Shown in pieces: positions 26,202 to 36,323 of a stretch of 64,000 bases of DNA. The notes under the pieces were generated by a model. It made no database searches. It saw only the letters and a list, made by a program, of their open reading frames with translations, and had not been told where the DNA came from. Each line of letters starts with the position of its first letter. The stretch's first letter is position 1. This DNA is from Dyadobacter sp. (GTDB lineage: Bacteria > Bacteroidota > Bacteroidia > Cytophagales > Spirosomataceae), in contig NZ_JAGIAS010000009.1 in the NCBI RefSeq assembly GCF_017744695.1, positions 186,001 to 250,000 of the forward strand, read 5' to 3'. The translations under genes were made by a program, and so were the position numbers.

Positions 26202-29200
26202 ATGACGGAACTTATCCGATTGAACGGACGCTGCGAACGGCGCCATTTGAACCGGTTCTGGATGATCATCGTCCTTGTTGCTTCGCTTTTCCAGCCGGTT
26301 TTGGCCGACAGCGAGAAGACGATCCGGGACGTGAAAATCTCCATCAGGGCTGAAAAACAGTCTTTGAAAGCTATTTTAAAACAAATTGAAGAAAAAAGCG
26401 GGTTTGTTTTTATTTATCAAGATAGACTAGTAAATCCATATACTAACCTAACTTTTGAAGTCCGCAATGAACCTGTGGAGCAGGTGCTGAATAAGCTCCT
26501 TCGCCAGCGCAGCCTGGACTATGAGCAGCAGAAAGAAAAAGTGATCATCCGCGAAGCTGCCAAGCAGACAGGCGAGGCGTCGGATTCGGGCGAGGCGGAC
26601 GATCAGGCCATTAACGGCGTCGTGAAAGATGAAAAAGGCGAGGGACTCCCTGGCGTGACTATCCGCGTCAAGGGTAGCAACAAAGGTACACTCACCGACG
26701 CCAACGGCGCATTCACTATTTCCGCAGGGGGGAGTGACGTGCTGATTTTCAGCTACATCGGTTATGTGACCTTGGAGCGGCCCCTTGGCGGTTCCACCAG
26801 TATCGATATAGCGCTGAGACCCGACGAAAGCCAGTTGAGCGAAGTGGTCGTAACGGGTTATACCCAAACCAAACGTAGCGCCCAAACCGGCGCCGTAACC
26901 ACGGTCGATTCCAAGGATTTTTCACAGGTTTCCTACAACAGTGTGATCGAAAAATTGCAGGGTACCGTGCCCGGTTTGCAGATTTCGAGCAATTCGGGCG
27001 TGCCGGGGACTTCGGTACTGGTGCGGTTGCGCGGCGCCACGTCCATTAAGGCCGGTAACGATCCGCTGTATGTGGTGGACGGTGTTTTTATCAATAATGA
27101 AAACTTGCAGGGCCTTTCGCGCGGCATGGGCGGGCAGACGCCCAACCCGCTTTCGGACCTGAACCCGGACGATATCGAGTCGGTGTCGGTACTGAAAGAC
27201 GCGAATGCGACCGCATTGTATGGAGCGCGGGGGGCCAATGGGGTGATCCTGATTACGACCAAACGCGGCGCGAGAAATTCGCGCACGAAGGTGAGTGTCA
27301 ATGTCGAGCAGGGTTTTGCCAAGGCCACCAACCTCTGGCAGCTGGTAACCGGCCCCGAGCACGCCGAGCTGGTGAACCTGGTGCATCTCAACGACGGCAA
27401 AAGCTACGCCACACGCCCGTTCCGGCCAGTGTCGGAGGCAGTCGCGGGCTTTCCGGCATTCGGCAGCCCCGAAGAGCAGGGAACTTACGACCGCGTGAGC
27501 GACATTTTCCGCACGGCTTCGCTAAGCAAATACACATTATCCGTTTCCGGCGGCGATGCACGTACCAACTTTTATCTCGGTGGCGAGTACCAGAACCAGC
27601 AGTCGACGCTGAAAACGCAGGATTTCAAGCGGTACTCCTTCCGCTTCAACATCGACCATTCGATTTTGCCTAACCTTAAAATAGGGACGAGCAATACGCT
27701 GTCCAGCGTGCCGCGCAGGCTCGTGCGGGTGGGGGACGGGCCGGCTGGGTTGTTCCAGGCGGCGTTACACACGCCTACTTTTTACCCGTTCTACAATGAG
27801 GACGGCAGCTACGCCAAACCGACGGTTTTCGACAGCCACCTGGCCATTCTCGAAAACTCGGACACGCATTCGGTGAGTTTGCGGAGCATTAATAATGTGT
27901 ACGCGATCTGGAATATCCTGCCGAACCTTTCTTTCAAATCTTCGTGGAGCAACGATTACAACAACTACCACGAAAAGGCCTACTACAATACCAACCTCGT
28001 CTACGGCCAGCCCGCGGGTGAGGCCAACGACGTGACGACGATCAAGCAGTCGCTCATTGCGGAGCAGCTTTTGAACTACAATTTATCCTCCGCCAAGGGC
28101 GAATTCTCGGTTTTCGTAGGGAATACCATTCAAAAAACGACTACCGAACGCGCCACGCTCACCGGTACCGGCTTTCCGAGCAACCAATTCAAGCGCATTG
28201 CCTCAGCGGCGGTGCAAACGGCTTCATCCACAGGTTCTTCCTATGGTTTGCTGTCGTATTTCGCGGGTTTTAATTACAGTTATGACAACCGGTACAGCAT
28301 TGACGGCAACATCCGCGCCGATGCGTCTTCGCGGTTCGGCGCCGACCACCGCTGGGGCTATTTTCCGTCGGTAGGGTTGGGCTGGAATATCTCCAAAGAG
28401 GCGTTTTTCCCTGAAAGCAATACCCTTACCGACCTCCGCTTCAAGGCCAGCCTCGGCTTGACGGGCAATCAGGATATCGACGATTTCGCCTCACGCGGTC
28501 TTTGGGCGGGTGGTACCAATTACGGCGACCAGCCCGGCATTGCGCCCAGCCAGCTCGCTAACCCGGATTTGAAATGGGAGACGACGCGCCAGTACAACTT
28601 CGGCCTTTCAGGCGCCTTGCTGAAACAGCGGCTGAATTTTGAATTCAATTACTACGATAAATTCACCTACGACCTGCTGCTCGACCAGCCCGTGGCACCT
28701 AATACCGGTTTCTCGTCCGTCGTGCGCAATGTGGGCGAGATCAGCAACCGGGGCGTGGAGCTTCTACTGAACTCTGTGAATGTGCGCACCAAAGATTTGG
28801 AATGGAAAACCGTGCTCACCGTTTCGCGGAATGTGAACCGCGTGCAGAAACTGCTGACGCCGATTACCGCGAGCTACGATATGTTCCGCGTGGTGGAGGG
28901 CCAGCCGCTGTATTCGGTGTATGCCTATAAGGAAATTGGCCTGAATGCGGAGAATGGCAACGCGATCTACGAGGATGTAAACAAGGACGGCAAGATCACT
29001 GTCGACGACCAGCGCATTGTAGGTAATGTGTGGCCGAAATTCGAAGGGGCATTTCGTAATACATTGTCTTACAAAGGCCTCGACCTGAACCTGAATTTTT
29101 ATTACAAATACGGCAACTCGGTGTACAACTACACGGCTTACTTCCTGGAAACGGCCGGTACACGCGGCGTAACGCGCTCTATTCAAAAGAGCTCGCTCAA

Positions 29201-29564
29201 CTACTGGCAAAAGCCGGGCGACACCGGCGTGCTGCCAAGGCCGACCAACCTGACCAATCCCGATGGCAGCCTGAACTACTTCCGCACCGGCAACAGCCGC
29301 TACCTGGAAGACGCTTCGTACCTGCGCCTGCGCGATATTACGATCAGCTACAACCTGCCCAAGGGCGTAGCTAGGGCTATCCGCGCGTCGGGTGTGAGGC
29401 TGTATGTGACGGCTACCAACTTATGGACGCTGACCAACTATTCCGGGCCCGATCCTGAGGTGAATGTGGCTGCCGACAGCCGGAACGGCCTTGTGCAGGG
29501 TCTGGATTTTGGTACGCCGCCGCAGCCGAAATCGGTTGTAGTGGGTGTGAATCTGAGTTTTTAA
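26202..29564 (+). CDS. SusC-type transporter with N-terminal STN signalling domain
   Basis: At 1120 residues this is the longest SusC here because of an added STN domain (about 43-117: LKAILKQIEEKSGFVFIYQ, EPVEQVLNKLLRQRSLDYE) between the signal peptide and the CarboxypepD_reg domain (about 136-215). The plug includes ALYGARGANGVILITTKRG and the barrel ends in VVVGVNLSF. STN domains of such transporters contact FecR in the periplasm, so import of the substrate can switch on the sigma factor encoded two genes upstream. The STN-coding stretch at 26370-26460 is strikingly AT-rich against its surroundings. The protein is clearly paralogous to the SusC at 31921: both share TGPEHAxLVN and RPFRPVSE segments. 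Confidence 0.96.
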   Translation: MTELIRLNGRCERRHLNRFWMIIVLVASLFQPVLADSEKTIRDVKISIRAEKQSLKAILKQIEEKSGFVFIYQDRLVNPYTNLTFEVRNEPVEQVLNKLLRQRSLDYEQQKEKVIIREAAKQTGEASDSGEADDQAINGVVKDEKGEGLPGVTIRVKGSNKGTLTDANGAFTISAGGSDVLIFSYIGYVTLERPLGGSTSIDIALRPDESQLSEVVVTGYTQTKRSAQTGAVTTVDSKDFSQVSYNSVIEKLQGTVPGLQISSNSGVPGTSVLVRLRGATSIKAGNDPLYVVDGVFINNENLQGLSRGMGGQTPNPLSDLNPDDIESVSVLKDANATALYGARGANGVILITTKRGARNSRTKVSVNVEQGFAKATNLWQLVTGPEHAELVNLVHLNDGKSYATRPFRPVSEAVAGFPAFGSPEEQGTYDRVSDIFRTASLSKYTLSVSGGDARTNFYLGGEYQNQQSTLKTQDFKRYSFRFNIDHSILPNLKIGTSNTLSSVPRRLVRVGDGPAGLFQAALHTPTFYPFYNEDGSYAKPTVFDSHLAILENSDTHSVSLRSINNVYAIWNILPNLSFKSSWSNDYNNYHEKAYYNTNLVYGQPAGEANDVTTIKQSLIAEQLLNYNLSSAKGEFSVFVGNTIQKTTTERATLTGTGFPSNQFKRIASAAVQTASSTGSSYGLLSYFAGFNYSYDNRYSIDGNIRADASSRFGADHRWGYFPSVGLGWNISKEAFFPESNTLTDLRFKASLGLTGNQDIDDFASRGLWAGGTNYGDQPGIAPSQLANPDLKWETTRQYNFGLSGALLKQRLNFEFNYYDKFTYDLLLDQPVAPNTGFSSVVRNVGEISNRGVELLLNSVNVRTKDLEWKTVLTVSRNVNRVQKLLTPITASYDMFRVVEGQPLYSVYAYKEIGLNAENGNAIYEDVNKDGKITVDDQRIVGNVWPKFEGAFRNTLSYKGLDLNLNFYYKYGNSVYNYTAYFLETAGTRGVTRSIQKSSLNYWQKPGDTGVLPRPTNLTNPDGSLNYFRTGNSRYLEDASYLRLRDITISYNLPKGVARAIRASGVRLYVTATNLWTLTNYSGPDPEVNVAADSRNGLVQGLDFGTPPQPKSVVVGVNLSF

Positions 29565-29574
29565 TGGATTTGAT

Positions 29575-30906
29575 ATGAGAAAACTGAATATAGCATTGAT
29601 CTTGACCGCCTTGTGGTTCTCGTCCTGCTCCGACCTGCTGAATACCGAGCCGGAGCAGAATATCTCCGACGAAGCGGTGATTGTGGATGAAAAATCGGCC
29701 AATACGGCCCTGGTGGGCGTGTACGACGCTTTGCAGGGCTACGCGACCTCCAATATTATCGGTGTGGACCTGGCTTCCGATAACGTCGTGAACTACAACA
29801 ACCAGAACAACCTGGTGCCCGACCTGACGCCCAACAATGCGGGCGGCGGCTTTTCGGCGATCTACAAGATGATCAACCAGGCCAACTTTATTATTGCGCT
29901 CGTTCCGGGCGTGCGGGACGGTTTTTTTACCCAGGAGGAAAGAAACCAGGTGCTCGGCGAGGCTTATTTCCTGCGCGCATTGGGATATCTCGACCTGGTA
30001 AAAACCTATGGCGGTGTGCAGCTCGTACTCACGCCTGCCACGGGCCCGGATACGCACAAAGGCACTAAAAGAAGCACCGCTGCTGAAACTTATGTGCAAA
30101 TCGGTGCGGACCTGGACCAAGCCGAGCAGCTGTTGAAAGAAACCGTAAACCGCACCCGCGCGACGCGCTTTTCGGTATATGCATTGAAAGCGAGATATTT
30201 TACCTATCTGCAAAACTGGGAACAGGCCGAGGTTAACGCATCGAAAGTGATTGCGAATGCAGGTTTTAAACTGGTCAGGCCTTATTCCGCATTCTTTACC
30301 GGCAAAACCACCGAGGAATCGATTTTTGAACTGGTTTACAGTACTTCGGATCGTAACTCGTTCTATACCAACTGGCTTTCGCCGGCAGACGGCGGTCGTC
30401 ACGACTACATTCCGGCGCGCGAATTCGTGAGCCAGCTGCTCGATCCGTCCAAAGGCGGCGCGCGCAAAAGTCTGCTCAAACAAACGGCCGAAGGCTCCTG
30501 GGACCTCATTCAATATGGTAAACCTGACGGTTCCAGCTCGGTGTTCATCCTGCGCATTGCCGAGCAGTACCTGATCCGCGCCGAAGCGCGGGCCAACAAA
30601 GCCACGCCCGATTTTACCGGTGCATTGGCCGACCTGAATGCAATCCGCACCCGCTCGGACGTGCCCGCAGCCACGCTCACGGTAACGTCGGGCAAGGAGG
30701 CATTTAACCTGGCGATCCTCGAAGAGCGCCGCCTCGAACTGCCGTTCGAAGGCCACCGCTTCGTGGATGTGGTGCGCACCGGCCGCTCGGCGACGATTTT
30801 CGGGGCTATTAATGCCAACCGCAAGAACCAGCAATTCAACATCCTGCCTATTCCGCTCACGGCCATTCAGACCGATGCGGATCTGGTACAAAATCCAGGC
30901 TATTAA
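29575..30906 (+). CDS. SusD/RagB-family surface lipoprotein
   Basis: The 443-residue protein has a lipobox at Cys18 (WFSSC) and standard SusD elements: EKSANTALVGVYDALQGY, GEAYFLRALGYLDLVKTYGGVQL at about 123-145, a VYALKARYFTYLQNWEQAE helix pair, FILRIAEQYLIRAEARANK, and ILEERRLELPFEGHRFVDVVRTGR before QNPGY. It begins 10 bases after the SusC stop and pairs with it. It resembles the SusD at 34977 throughout (for example AVIVDEKSANTALVGVYD versus TIIDKASAETAVNGVYD), supporting tandem duplication of the whole pair. Confidence 0.95.
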   Translation: MRKLNIALILTALWFSSCSDLLNTEPEQNISDEAVIVDEKSANTALVGVYDALQGYATSNIIGVDLASDNVVNYNNQNNLVPDLTPNNAGGGFSAIYKMINQANFIIALVPGVRDGFFTQEERNQVLGEAYFLRALGYLDLVKTYGGVQLVLTPATGPDTHKGTKRSTAAETYVQIGADLDQAEQLLKETVNRTRATRFSVYALKARYFTYLQNWEQAEVNASKVIANAGFKLVRPYSAFFTGKTTEESIFELVYSTSDRNSFYTNWLSPADGGRHDYIPAREFVSQLLDPSKGGARKSLLKQTAEGSWDLIQYGKPDGSSSVFILRIAEQYLIRAEARANKATPDFTGALADLNAIRTRSDVPAATLTVTSGKEAFNLAILEERRLELPFEGHRFVDVVRTGRSATIFGAINANRKNQQFNILPIPLTAIQTDADLVQNPGY

Positions 30907-30924
30907 CATTCATTCCTACAAAAT

Positions 30925-31884
30925 ATGAGAATCAAACTGATCCTGAACACTGTTTTCGCAGGCATTGCGATGGCCACGGCGACATTCACAGCCGTGAATG
31001 CGCAGACACCCGTAACCGTCAAAAAGAATGCTACCACCCGCCATGGTCCTGAGAGAGGCTCGCTGATCATCATTGGCGGGGGCGGGGCTACGCCTGAAAT
31101 CTGGAAGCGCTTCGTGCAGCTGGCGGGCGGGAAGGAAAAGGCCAAAATCGTGGTCGTTACCGCCGCAGGCGGCGATTCGGCGGCTTATGATACCAAATCC
31201 GTAGAGCTCGTGAAGCGCGAAACCGGCATTGCCAACGTGACTTTGCTGCATACCAACGACCTGAAAGAAGCCAACAGCGAAAAATTCGTTGCGCCCATTC
31301 GATCAGCAACGGGCGTATACATCGTAGGAGGTCGCCAGTGGCGCATTGCCGACTCTTACCTGAACACATTGACCCATCAGGCATTCCAGGAGCTGTTGGA
31401 CCGCGGCGGCGTGATTTCCGGTACTTCGGCGGGGGCCAGCATTCAGGGCTCATTCCTGTGGCGGGGTGATACCAAAGGGGCGCATATCCTCGTCGGCGAC
31501 CATACGCAGGGGCTGGGTTTCTTGAAAAACTCGGTGATTGACCAGCATTTGTTCCGCCGCAACCGCCAGTTCGATCTCGTGGAATTCGTAAAGAATGCGC
31601 CGGAGCTGATCGGCATCGGGCTGGATGAGGCTACTTCCATTGTGGTTCAAAAGGACACGTTGGAGGTAGTGGGGCGCTCGTACGCATCCATTTATGACTA
31701 CAACACCATCATCGGCAGCGGCGCGAAGCATGTGCAGGGCAGTCGCGAGGTATCGACGGCAAGCAATGGGCCATTCTTCTTTTTGCATGAAGGGCAAAAG
31801 TATGATTTGAAGGAGCGGAAGGTAATCGAAGCGCCGAGAAAGCAACCCGAACAGGAAGTGCTCTCTGGTAACAAGGGAAAATAA
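30925..31884 (+). CDS. Exported cyanophycinase-like peptidase (family S51)
   Basis: A signal peptide (1-26, ending VNAQ) precedes a class I glutamine-amidotransferase-like S51 domain. The nucleophile is Ser168 in GTSAGA (166-171); GGRQ at about 135-138 matches the family GGxQ motif, and DQHLFRRNR carries the conserved His. IIIGGGGATPEIWKRF opens the fold. S51 enzymes cleave beta-aspartyl bonds, as in cyanophycin (multi-L-arginyl-poly-aspartate) or Asp-dipeptides. Export to the periplasm or beyond and its position between two SusC/SusD pairs suggest it trims an imported aspartyl or isopeptide compound. Exact substrate unknown. Spacing is 18 bases from susD and 36 to the next susC. Confidence 0.92.
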   Translation: MRIKLILNTVFAGIAMATATFTAVNAQTPVTVKKNATTRHGPERGSLIIIGGGGATPEIWKRFVQLAGGKEKAKIVVVTAAGGDSAAYDTKSVELVKRETGIANVTLLHTNDLKEANSEKFVAPIRSATGVYIVGGRQWRIADSYLNTLTHQAFQELLDRGGVISGTSAGASIQGSFLWRGDTKGAHILVGDHTQGLGFLKNSVIDQHLFRRNRQFDLVEFVKNAPELIGIGLDEATSIVVQKDTLEVVGRSYASIYDYNTIIGSGAKHVQGSREVSTASNGPFFFLHEGQKYDLKERKVIEAPRKQPEQEVLSGNKGK

Positions 31885-31920
31885 AATGCATTGTATCCAC
31901 CCCAATTATAATCTGATTTA

Positions 31921-34900
31921 ATGAGACATTATTTATTTAAAAACCGTGGGCCTGCAAGGTCCGGGCAAAGGATAGGGTGGCTGATTGCTTCTCTGTGGCT
32001 TGCTGTTTCGGCAGCGTTTGCAGGACCTGCCGATGAACTGACGGGCAAGGTCACTGATAAAGACGGTGCCGCGTTGCCCGGTGTGAATATCCAGATCAAA
32101 GGAACCACGCAGGGAACGGTGACGGATACCGATGGAAATTTTCACCTCAATGTGGCCGAAGGGCAGGAGCTCGTGGTGTCGTTTATCGGGTATGTTAGCC
32201 AGCAGGTGCGGCCGGGCAGGCAAAGCAGTCTTACAGTGAAACTGGAAATCGATCAGCGACAGTTGAATGAGGTGATTGTCGTCGGTTACGGCACGCAGGA
32301 ACGTAAGAACGTGATTGGCTCCATTGCCAAAGTGGATCCGACCGACGTAAAAAGTATTCCGGTTGGGAGTTTCGACGCTCAGCTGCAAGGAAAAGTCCCC
32401 GGCGTGCAGATTACCTCCAACACCGGCGTGCCGGGCGAGGCGGTGACCGTGCGCGTCCGGGGCGCGACATCCATCAATGGCGACAACGACCCGCTTTACG
32501 TAATCGACGGCGTGTTTATGAACAGCAACAGTATGCAAACCACCAACACCGGTGGCAAGGCTACGTCGCCCATTGCCGATATCAACCCCAACGACATCGA
32601 AAGTCTCGAAGTCCTCAAAGACGCCGAGGCGACCGCGTTGTACGGCTCGCGCGGCGCAAACGGGGTCATTATCATCACTACCAAAAGAGGTAAGTTCAAC
32701 CAGAAAGCCAAAGTGAGTCTGAATGCCTCTTACGGCTGGGCCAAGGCGGCCAAGCTCTGGGACCTAACCACCGGCCCCGAGCACGCGCAATTGGTGAACG
32801 AATGGTGGATCAATACCGGCAAAGATACGCCGTCGCTGAACCGTACGGAAGCTAACCGGCCATTCCGCCCTGTTTCGGAGGGCGGCCGCGGATTGCCTGA
32901 GGAGCAAAAAACGTATGACCGGCTCGGCGAGATTTTCCAGACCGCGCCATTGCAGAATTACGACTTGTCGGTTTCCGGCGGGACGGCTTCCACCAAATAC
33001 TATATCGGCGGCGGCTTCACCAGGCAGGAGTCGATCCTGAAACCGATCACATTCAACCGGGCGAGTTTTAAAGTAAACTTAGACCAGAAGATTTCAGACA
33101 AAATCCAGGTAGGGGTGAGCAATAGCTTCGCGCGCACGTTCCGCAACCAGGCGCGCGCAGGCGACGGTCCGGCGGGCGGGCTTTTACAGGCCGCATTGCA
33201 TACGCCTACCTACCTTTCGCCGACTAATGAAAACGGCGAGCTGGTAGGCCGCGCGGGTTTCGACAATGTGACTTTGCTGTTGCAAAACTACGATGTGAAG
33301 TCCGTGAGCCTGCGCTACATCGGTAATCTCTACGCCGAAGCCGAGATTTTGCCTAACCTTAAATTCCGTACGAGCTGGGGGTTGGATTTTAATAATTATG
33401 ATGAAAATGAATACTGGAACACGTTCCTGATCACGGGCAGCCCGAACGGCTTCGCGTCGGCGAACAACGGGCAGGCTACGACGTGGCTGAATGAGCAGAC
33501 TCTCTCGTTCCGCCAGAAAATCGGTGCGAAGCATTCCTTCGGCATTCTGGTAGGTAATACCATTCAAAGTGATTTGAATACCGGTACTGCGGCGACGGGG
33601 CGCGGTTTTGCCAACAATTCCTTCAAACTGATTTCTTCGGCCGCCACTACCACGGGATCGAGTAGCTGGTCGAAGAAAAACCTGGCCTCGTTCTTCTCCC
33701 GCGTGGATTACAATTACGGAGGCAAATACCTGCTCGATTTCAGCATTCGGGCCGATGGCTCGTCCAGCTTCGGGGCCGACCGTAAATGGGGCTATTTCCC
33801 GTCGGTAGGCGGCGGCTGGCGCGTAAAACAGGAGGATTTTCTTAAAAATGTGGCCGCTATCAGCGATCTGAAAATCCGTGCGAGTTACGGTGTGACGGGT
33901 AATCAAAACGGCCTGGGCAGCTTCGCGGCACTCGGATTGTGGAGCAGCGGTTCGTCCTACCAGGGCAATCCGGGCATTGCGCCGCAGCAATTGGCCAACC
34001 CCGACCTGCAATGGGAGCGCACCAACCAGTTGAATGCCGGCGCCGACATCGCATTCTTCGGCGACCGCCTCGGCATCGAATTCAACGTCTACCGCAAATA
34101 CACCAGCAATGGCCTGCTCTCGCTCACATTGCCCGCTACGACGGGTTTTGCCAACTACCGCAGCAACACGGCCGAGATCAGCAACAAAGGTTTCGAACTG
34201 GCGATCCGCTCGGTGAATTTCCAGAACAATACGCTTTCGTGGATCACGACATTCAACGTGGCGCGGAATGTGAACAAAATCGAGAAGCTGGAAAATCCGC
34301 TCGAATACGGCAGCCGGAGCCTGATTTTGCTCCAACAAGGGCATCCGCTCTATTCTTTCTGGGTTTACAAACAACTTTACGTAGACCCGCAGACGGGTAA
34401 CACCGTGTACGAAGATGTGAATAAAGACGGCAAGATCACCGTCGCCGACCGGCAGATCGATGGCAGTATCTGGCCCAAATTCTTCGGCGGACTGACCAAC
34501 ACCGTGACTTACAAAGGCTTTGATCTGAATGCATTTCTGGCATTCAGCTATGGTAACAAGGTGTACAACCACAACAAGTTCTTCGGTGAAGGCGGCGGTG
34601 CCCGCGACGCGGCACGTGTGATTTTTGCGAGCAACAACGACCGCTGGCAGAAGCCCGGCGATGTGACAGACGTGCCCCGGCCTGACGGCGTGAATGTGAA
34701 CAACTATCGCGACGGCGGCAGCCGCTGGCTGGAAGACGGTTCGTTTGTGCGCCTGCGCAACCTGACCATCGGCTACACCATTCCGGTGCGGCACATCAGC
34801 TCGCTGCGCATTTACGCCACGGGTAGCAACCTGTTCACCATCACCAAATACACCGGCCTCGACCCCGAGTCGAGTGCATCGAGCGCACAGAACGAGCAGG

Positions 34901-34965
34901 GGATCGACCTGGGCACGCCTCCGCAGCCGCGCAGCTTCCAGCTGGGTGTTAACCTGACATTTTAA
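31921..34965 (+). CDS. SusC/RagA TonB-dependent outer-membrane transporter (second copy)
   Basis: The 1014-residue protein has a signal peptide (about 1-34), a CarboxypepD_reg domain (about 40-118), VVGYGTQE, a plug with ALYGSRGANGVIIITTKRG and a barrel ending in LGVNLTF. Sequence blocks shared with the STN-type SusC at 26202 (the TGPEHAQLVN region, RPFRPVSE, GDGPAG-LLQAALHTPTY, YEDVNKDGKITV) show that the two arose by duplication; this copy lacks the STN domain, so only the first can signal. Its stop overlaps a possible susD ATG as TAATG. Confidence 0.95.
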   Translation: MRHYLFKNRGPARSGQRIGWLIASLWLAVSAAFAGPADELTGKVTDKDGAALPGVNIQIKGTTQGTVTDTDGNFHLNVAEGQELVVSFIGYVSQQVRPGRQSSLTVKLEIDQRQLNEVIVVGYGTQERKNVIGSIAKVDPTDVKSIPVGSFDAQLQGKVPGVQITSNTGVPGEAVTVRVRGATSINGDNDPLYVIDGVFMNSNSMQTTNTGGKATSPIADINPNDIESLEVLKDAEATALYGSRGANGVIIITTKRGKFNQKAKVSLNASYGWAKAAKLWDLTTGPEHAQLVNEWWINTGKDTPSLNRTEANRPFRPVSEGGRGLPEEQKTYDRLGEIFQTAPLQNYDLSVSGGTASTKYYIGGGFTRQESILKPITFNRASFKVNLDQKISDKIQVGVSNSFARTFRNQARAGDGPAGGLLQAALHTPTYLSPTNENGELVGRAGFDNVTLLLQNYDVKSVSLRYIGNLYAEAEILPNLKFRTSWGLDFNNYDENEYWNTFLITGSPNGFASANNGQATTWLNEQTLSFRQKIGAKHSFGILVGNTIQSDLNTGTAATGRGFANNSFKLISSAATTTGSSSWSKKNLASFFSRVDYNYGGKYLLDFSIRADGSSSFGADRKWGYFPSVGGGWRVKQEDFLKNVAAISDLKIRASYGVTGNQNGLGSFAALGLWSSGSSYQGNPGIAPQQLANPDLQWERTNQLNAGADIAFFGDRLGIEFNVYRKYTSNGLLSLTLPATTGFANYRSNTAEISNKGFELAIRSVNFQNNTLSWITTFNVARNVNKIEKLENPLEYGSRSLILLQQGHPLYSFWVYKQLYVDPQTGNTVYEDVNKDGKITVADRQIDGSIWPKFFGGLTNTVTYKGFDLNAFLAFSYGNKVYNHNKFFGEGGGARDAARVIFASNNDRWQKPGDVTDVPRPDGVNVNNYRDGGSRWLEDGSFVRLRNLTIGYTIPVRHISSLRIYATGSNLFTITKYTGLDPESSASSAQNEQGIDLGTPPQPRSFQLGVNLTF

Positions 34966-34976
34966 TGATCGAATTT

Positions 34977-36311
34977 ATGAAAGCATTCAAATACCTCTTG
35001 CCGTTGTCCATGCTGATCGGGCTGGATTCCTGCAACAACTTCCTCGATGTGCAGCCTCGCTCGTCTATTTCTGACGACCAGACGATCATCGACAAGGCTT
35101 CTGCGGAAACCGCCGTGAATGGCGTGTACGATTCGTTCCGCAGCTATTACAGCATCAATTTCCAGTCGATCGGCTATTTGTCGGGCGACAATATTCAATG
35201 GACCGGCTCGCAGTCGCAGATCCAGGAGTTTATCAACCACCGCGTGAATGCGGAGAATTCGACTGTTTCCGCGGTTTGGACCGGCATTTATAGCACGCTC
35301 AACCGCATTAACCACGTCATCGAAAAAGTGCCGAACGTTCAGGACCCGTTGCTGACCGCGCCTTTGAAAAACAAACTCATCGGCGAAGCCTATTTCCTGC
35401 GTGCATTGGCCTATTTCGACCTCGCACGCATTTGGGGCGGCGTCCCGATTGTCACCAAACCGACCGCCACGCCATCCGACAACCGCGGCATCGAGCGCGC
35501 CACGCAGGAGCAGGTGTACGCGCAGGTACTGGCCGATCTGAATGCCGCCGAGCCCTTGCTGCCCGCGACTACCGACCGTTTCCGCGCTACGCAAAAGACG
35601 GTATGGGCATTGAAATCACGATATTACCTCTATCAAAAGGATTATGCAAAAGCGGAGGAGTATGCTTCGAAAGTGATTTCCGATGCTGCGAACTACAAGC
35701 TGGTTACGCCGTACAGTGCATTTTTTGCCAATGATGCAAGAGGCACTACCGAGTCGGTTTTCGAGATTTTTTACAGTGTTAATGAAACTAATGGCCACCG
35801 TGGCCAGTGGCAGCCGCAGGAAAAAGGTGGTACCCGGCAATGGGCACCGAATGACGCATTCGTGGCGCTGGTGAACGATCCGGAAGTGGGTGGTAACCGC
35901 AATGCCCTCGTGGCCAAGGACAATCAGGGCCGTTGGTATGGCAACATGTATTACCGCAGCCCCGCCACCGACCCGACTTTCGTGATCCGCATTGCCGAGC
36001 TCTACCTCATACGTGCCGAGGCGCGTGCGCAAACGGGCGCGCTCACAGGCGCGCTCGCGGACCTGAACGCAATCCGCGAACGCGCAGGTATCGCTAAAAG
36101 TACCGCTGCCACATCAGACCAGTTGCTGCTTGCTATCGAAAACGAACGCCGGATCGAATTTGCATTGGAGCCGCACCGCTGGTTCGATCTGGTGCGCACC
36201 GGGCGAGCCGATAAGGTGCTTAATGTGACCGATCCGAACCGTTTGCTATTGCCCATTCCGGCAGAGCAACTACTGATCGACAAGGCTTTGAAACAAAATC
36301 CCGGCTACTAA
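34977..36311 (+). CDS. SusD/RagB-family surface lipoprotein (second copy)
   Basis: An ATG at 34965 overlaps the susC stop, but the one at 34977 (MKAFKYLLPLSMLIGLDSC) gives a cleaner signal peptide, with the lipidated cysteine at residue 19, so I prefer it. The body is standard: GEAYFLRALAYFDLARIWGGVPIV, VWALKSRYYLYQKDYAKAEEYASKV, FVIRIAELYLIRAEARAQTG, AIENERRIEFALEPHRWFDLVRTGR and the closing QNPGY. It is the paralogue of the SusD at 29575 and the partner of the SusC just upstream. Confidence 0.94.
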   Translation: MKAFKYLLPLSMLIGLDSCNNFLDVQPRSSISDDQTIIDKASAETAVNGVYDSFRSYYSINFQSIGYLSGDNIQWTGSQSQIQEFINHRVNAENSTVSAVWTGIYSTLNRINHVIEKVPNVQDPLLTAPLKNKLIGEAYFLRALAYFDLARIWGGVPIVTKPTATPSDNRGIERATQEQVYAQVLADLNAAEPLLPATTDRFRATQKTVWALKSRYYLYQKDYAKAEEYASKVISDAANYKLVTPYSAFFANDARGTTESVFEIFYSVNETNGHRGQWQPQEKGGTRQWAPNDAFVALVNDPEVGGNRNALVAKDNQGRWYGNMYYRSPATDPTFVIRIAELYLIRAEARAQTGALTGALADLNAIRERAGIAKSTAATSDQLLLAIENERRIEFALEPHRWFDLVRTGRADKVLNVTDPNRLLLPIPAEQLLIDKALKQNPGY

Positions 36312-36323
36312 TCCCTGAACCTT

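Noticed and set aside
29413-30909. A 498-codon open frame antisense to susD and the end of susC
   Set aside because: It mirrors the codon bias of the strongly supported SusD gene, has an arginine- and histidine-rich composition without domains, and lacks a start context.
33184-34794. A 536-codon open frame antisense to the second-copy susC
   Set aside because: Shadow of the GC-rich SusC barrel; no recognisable protein features.
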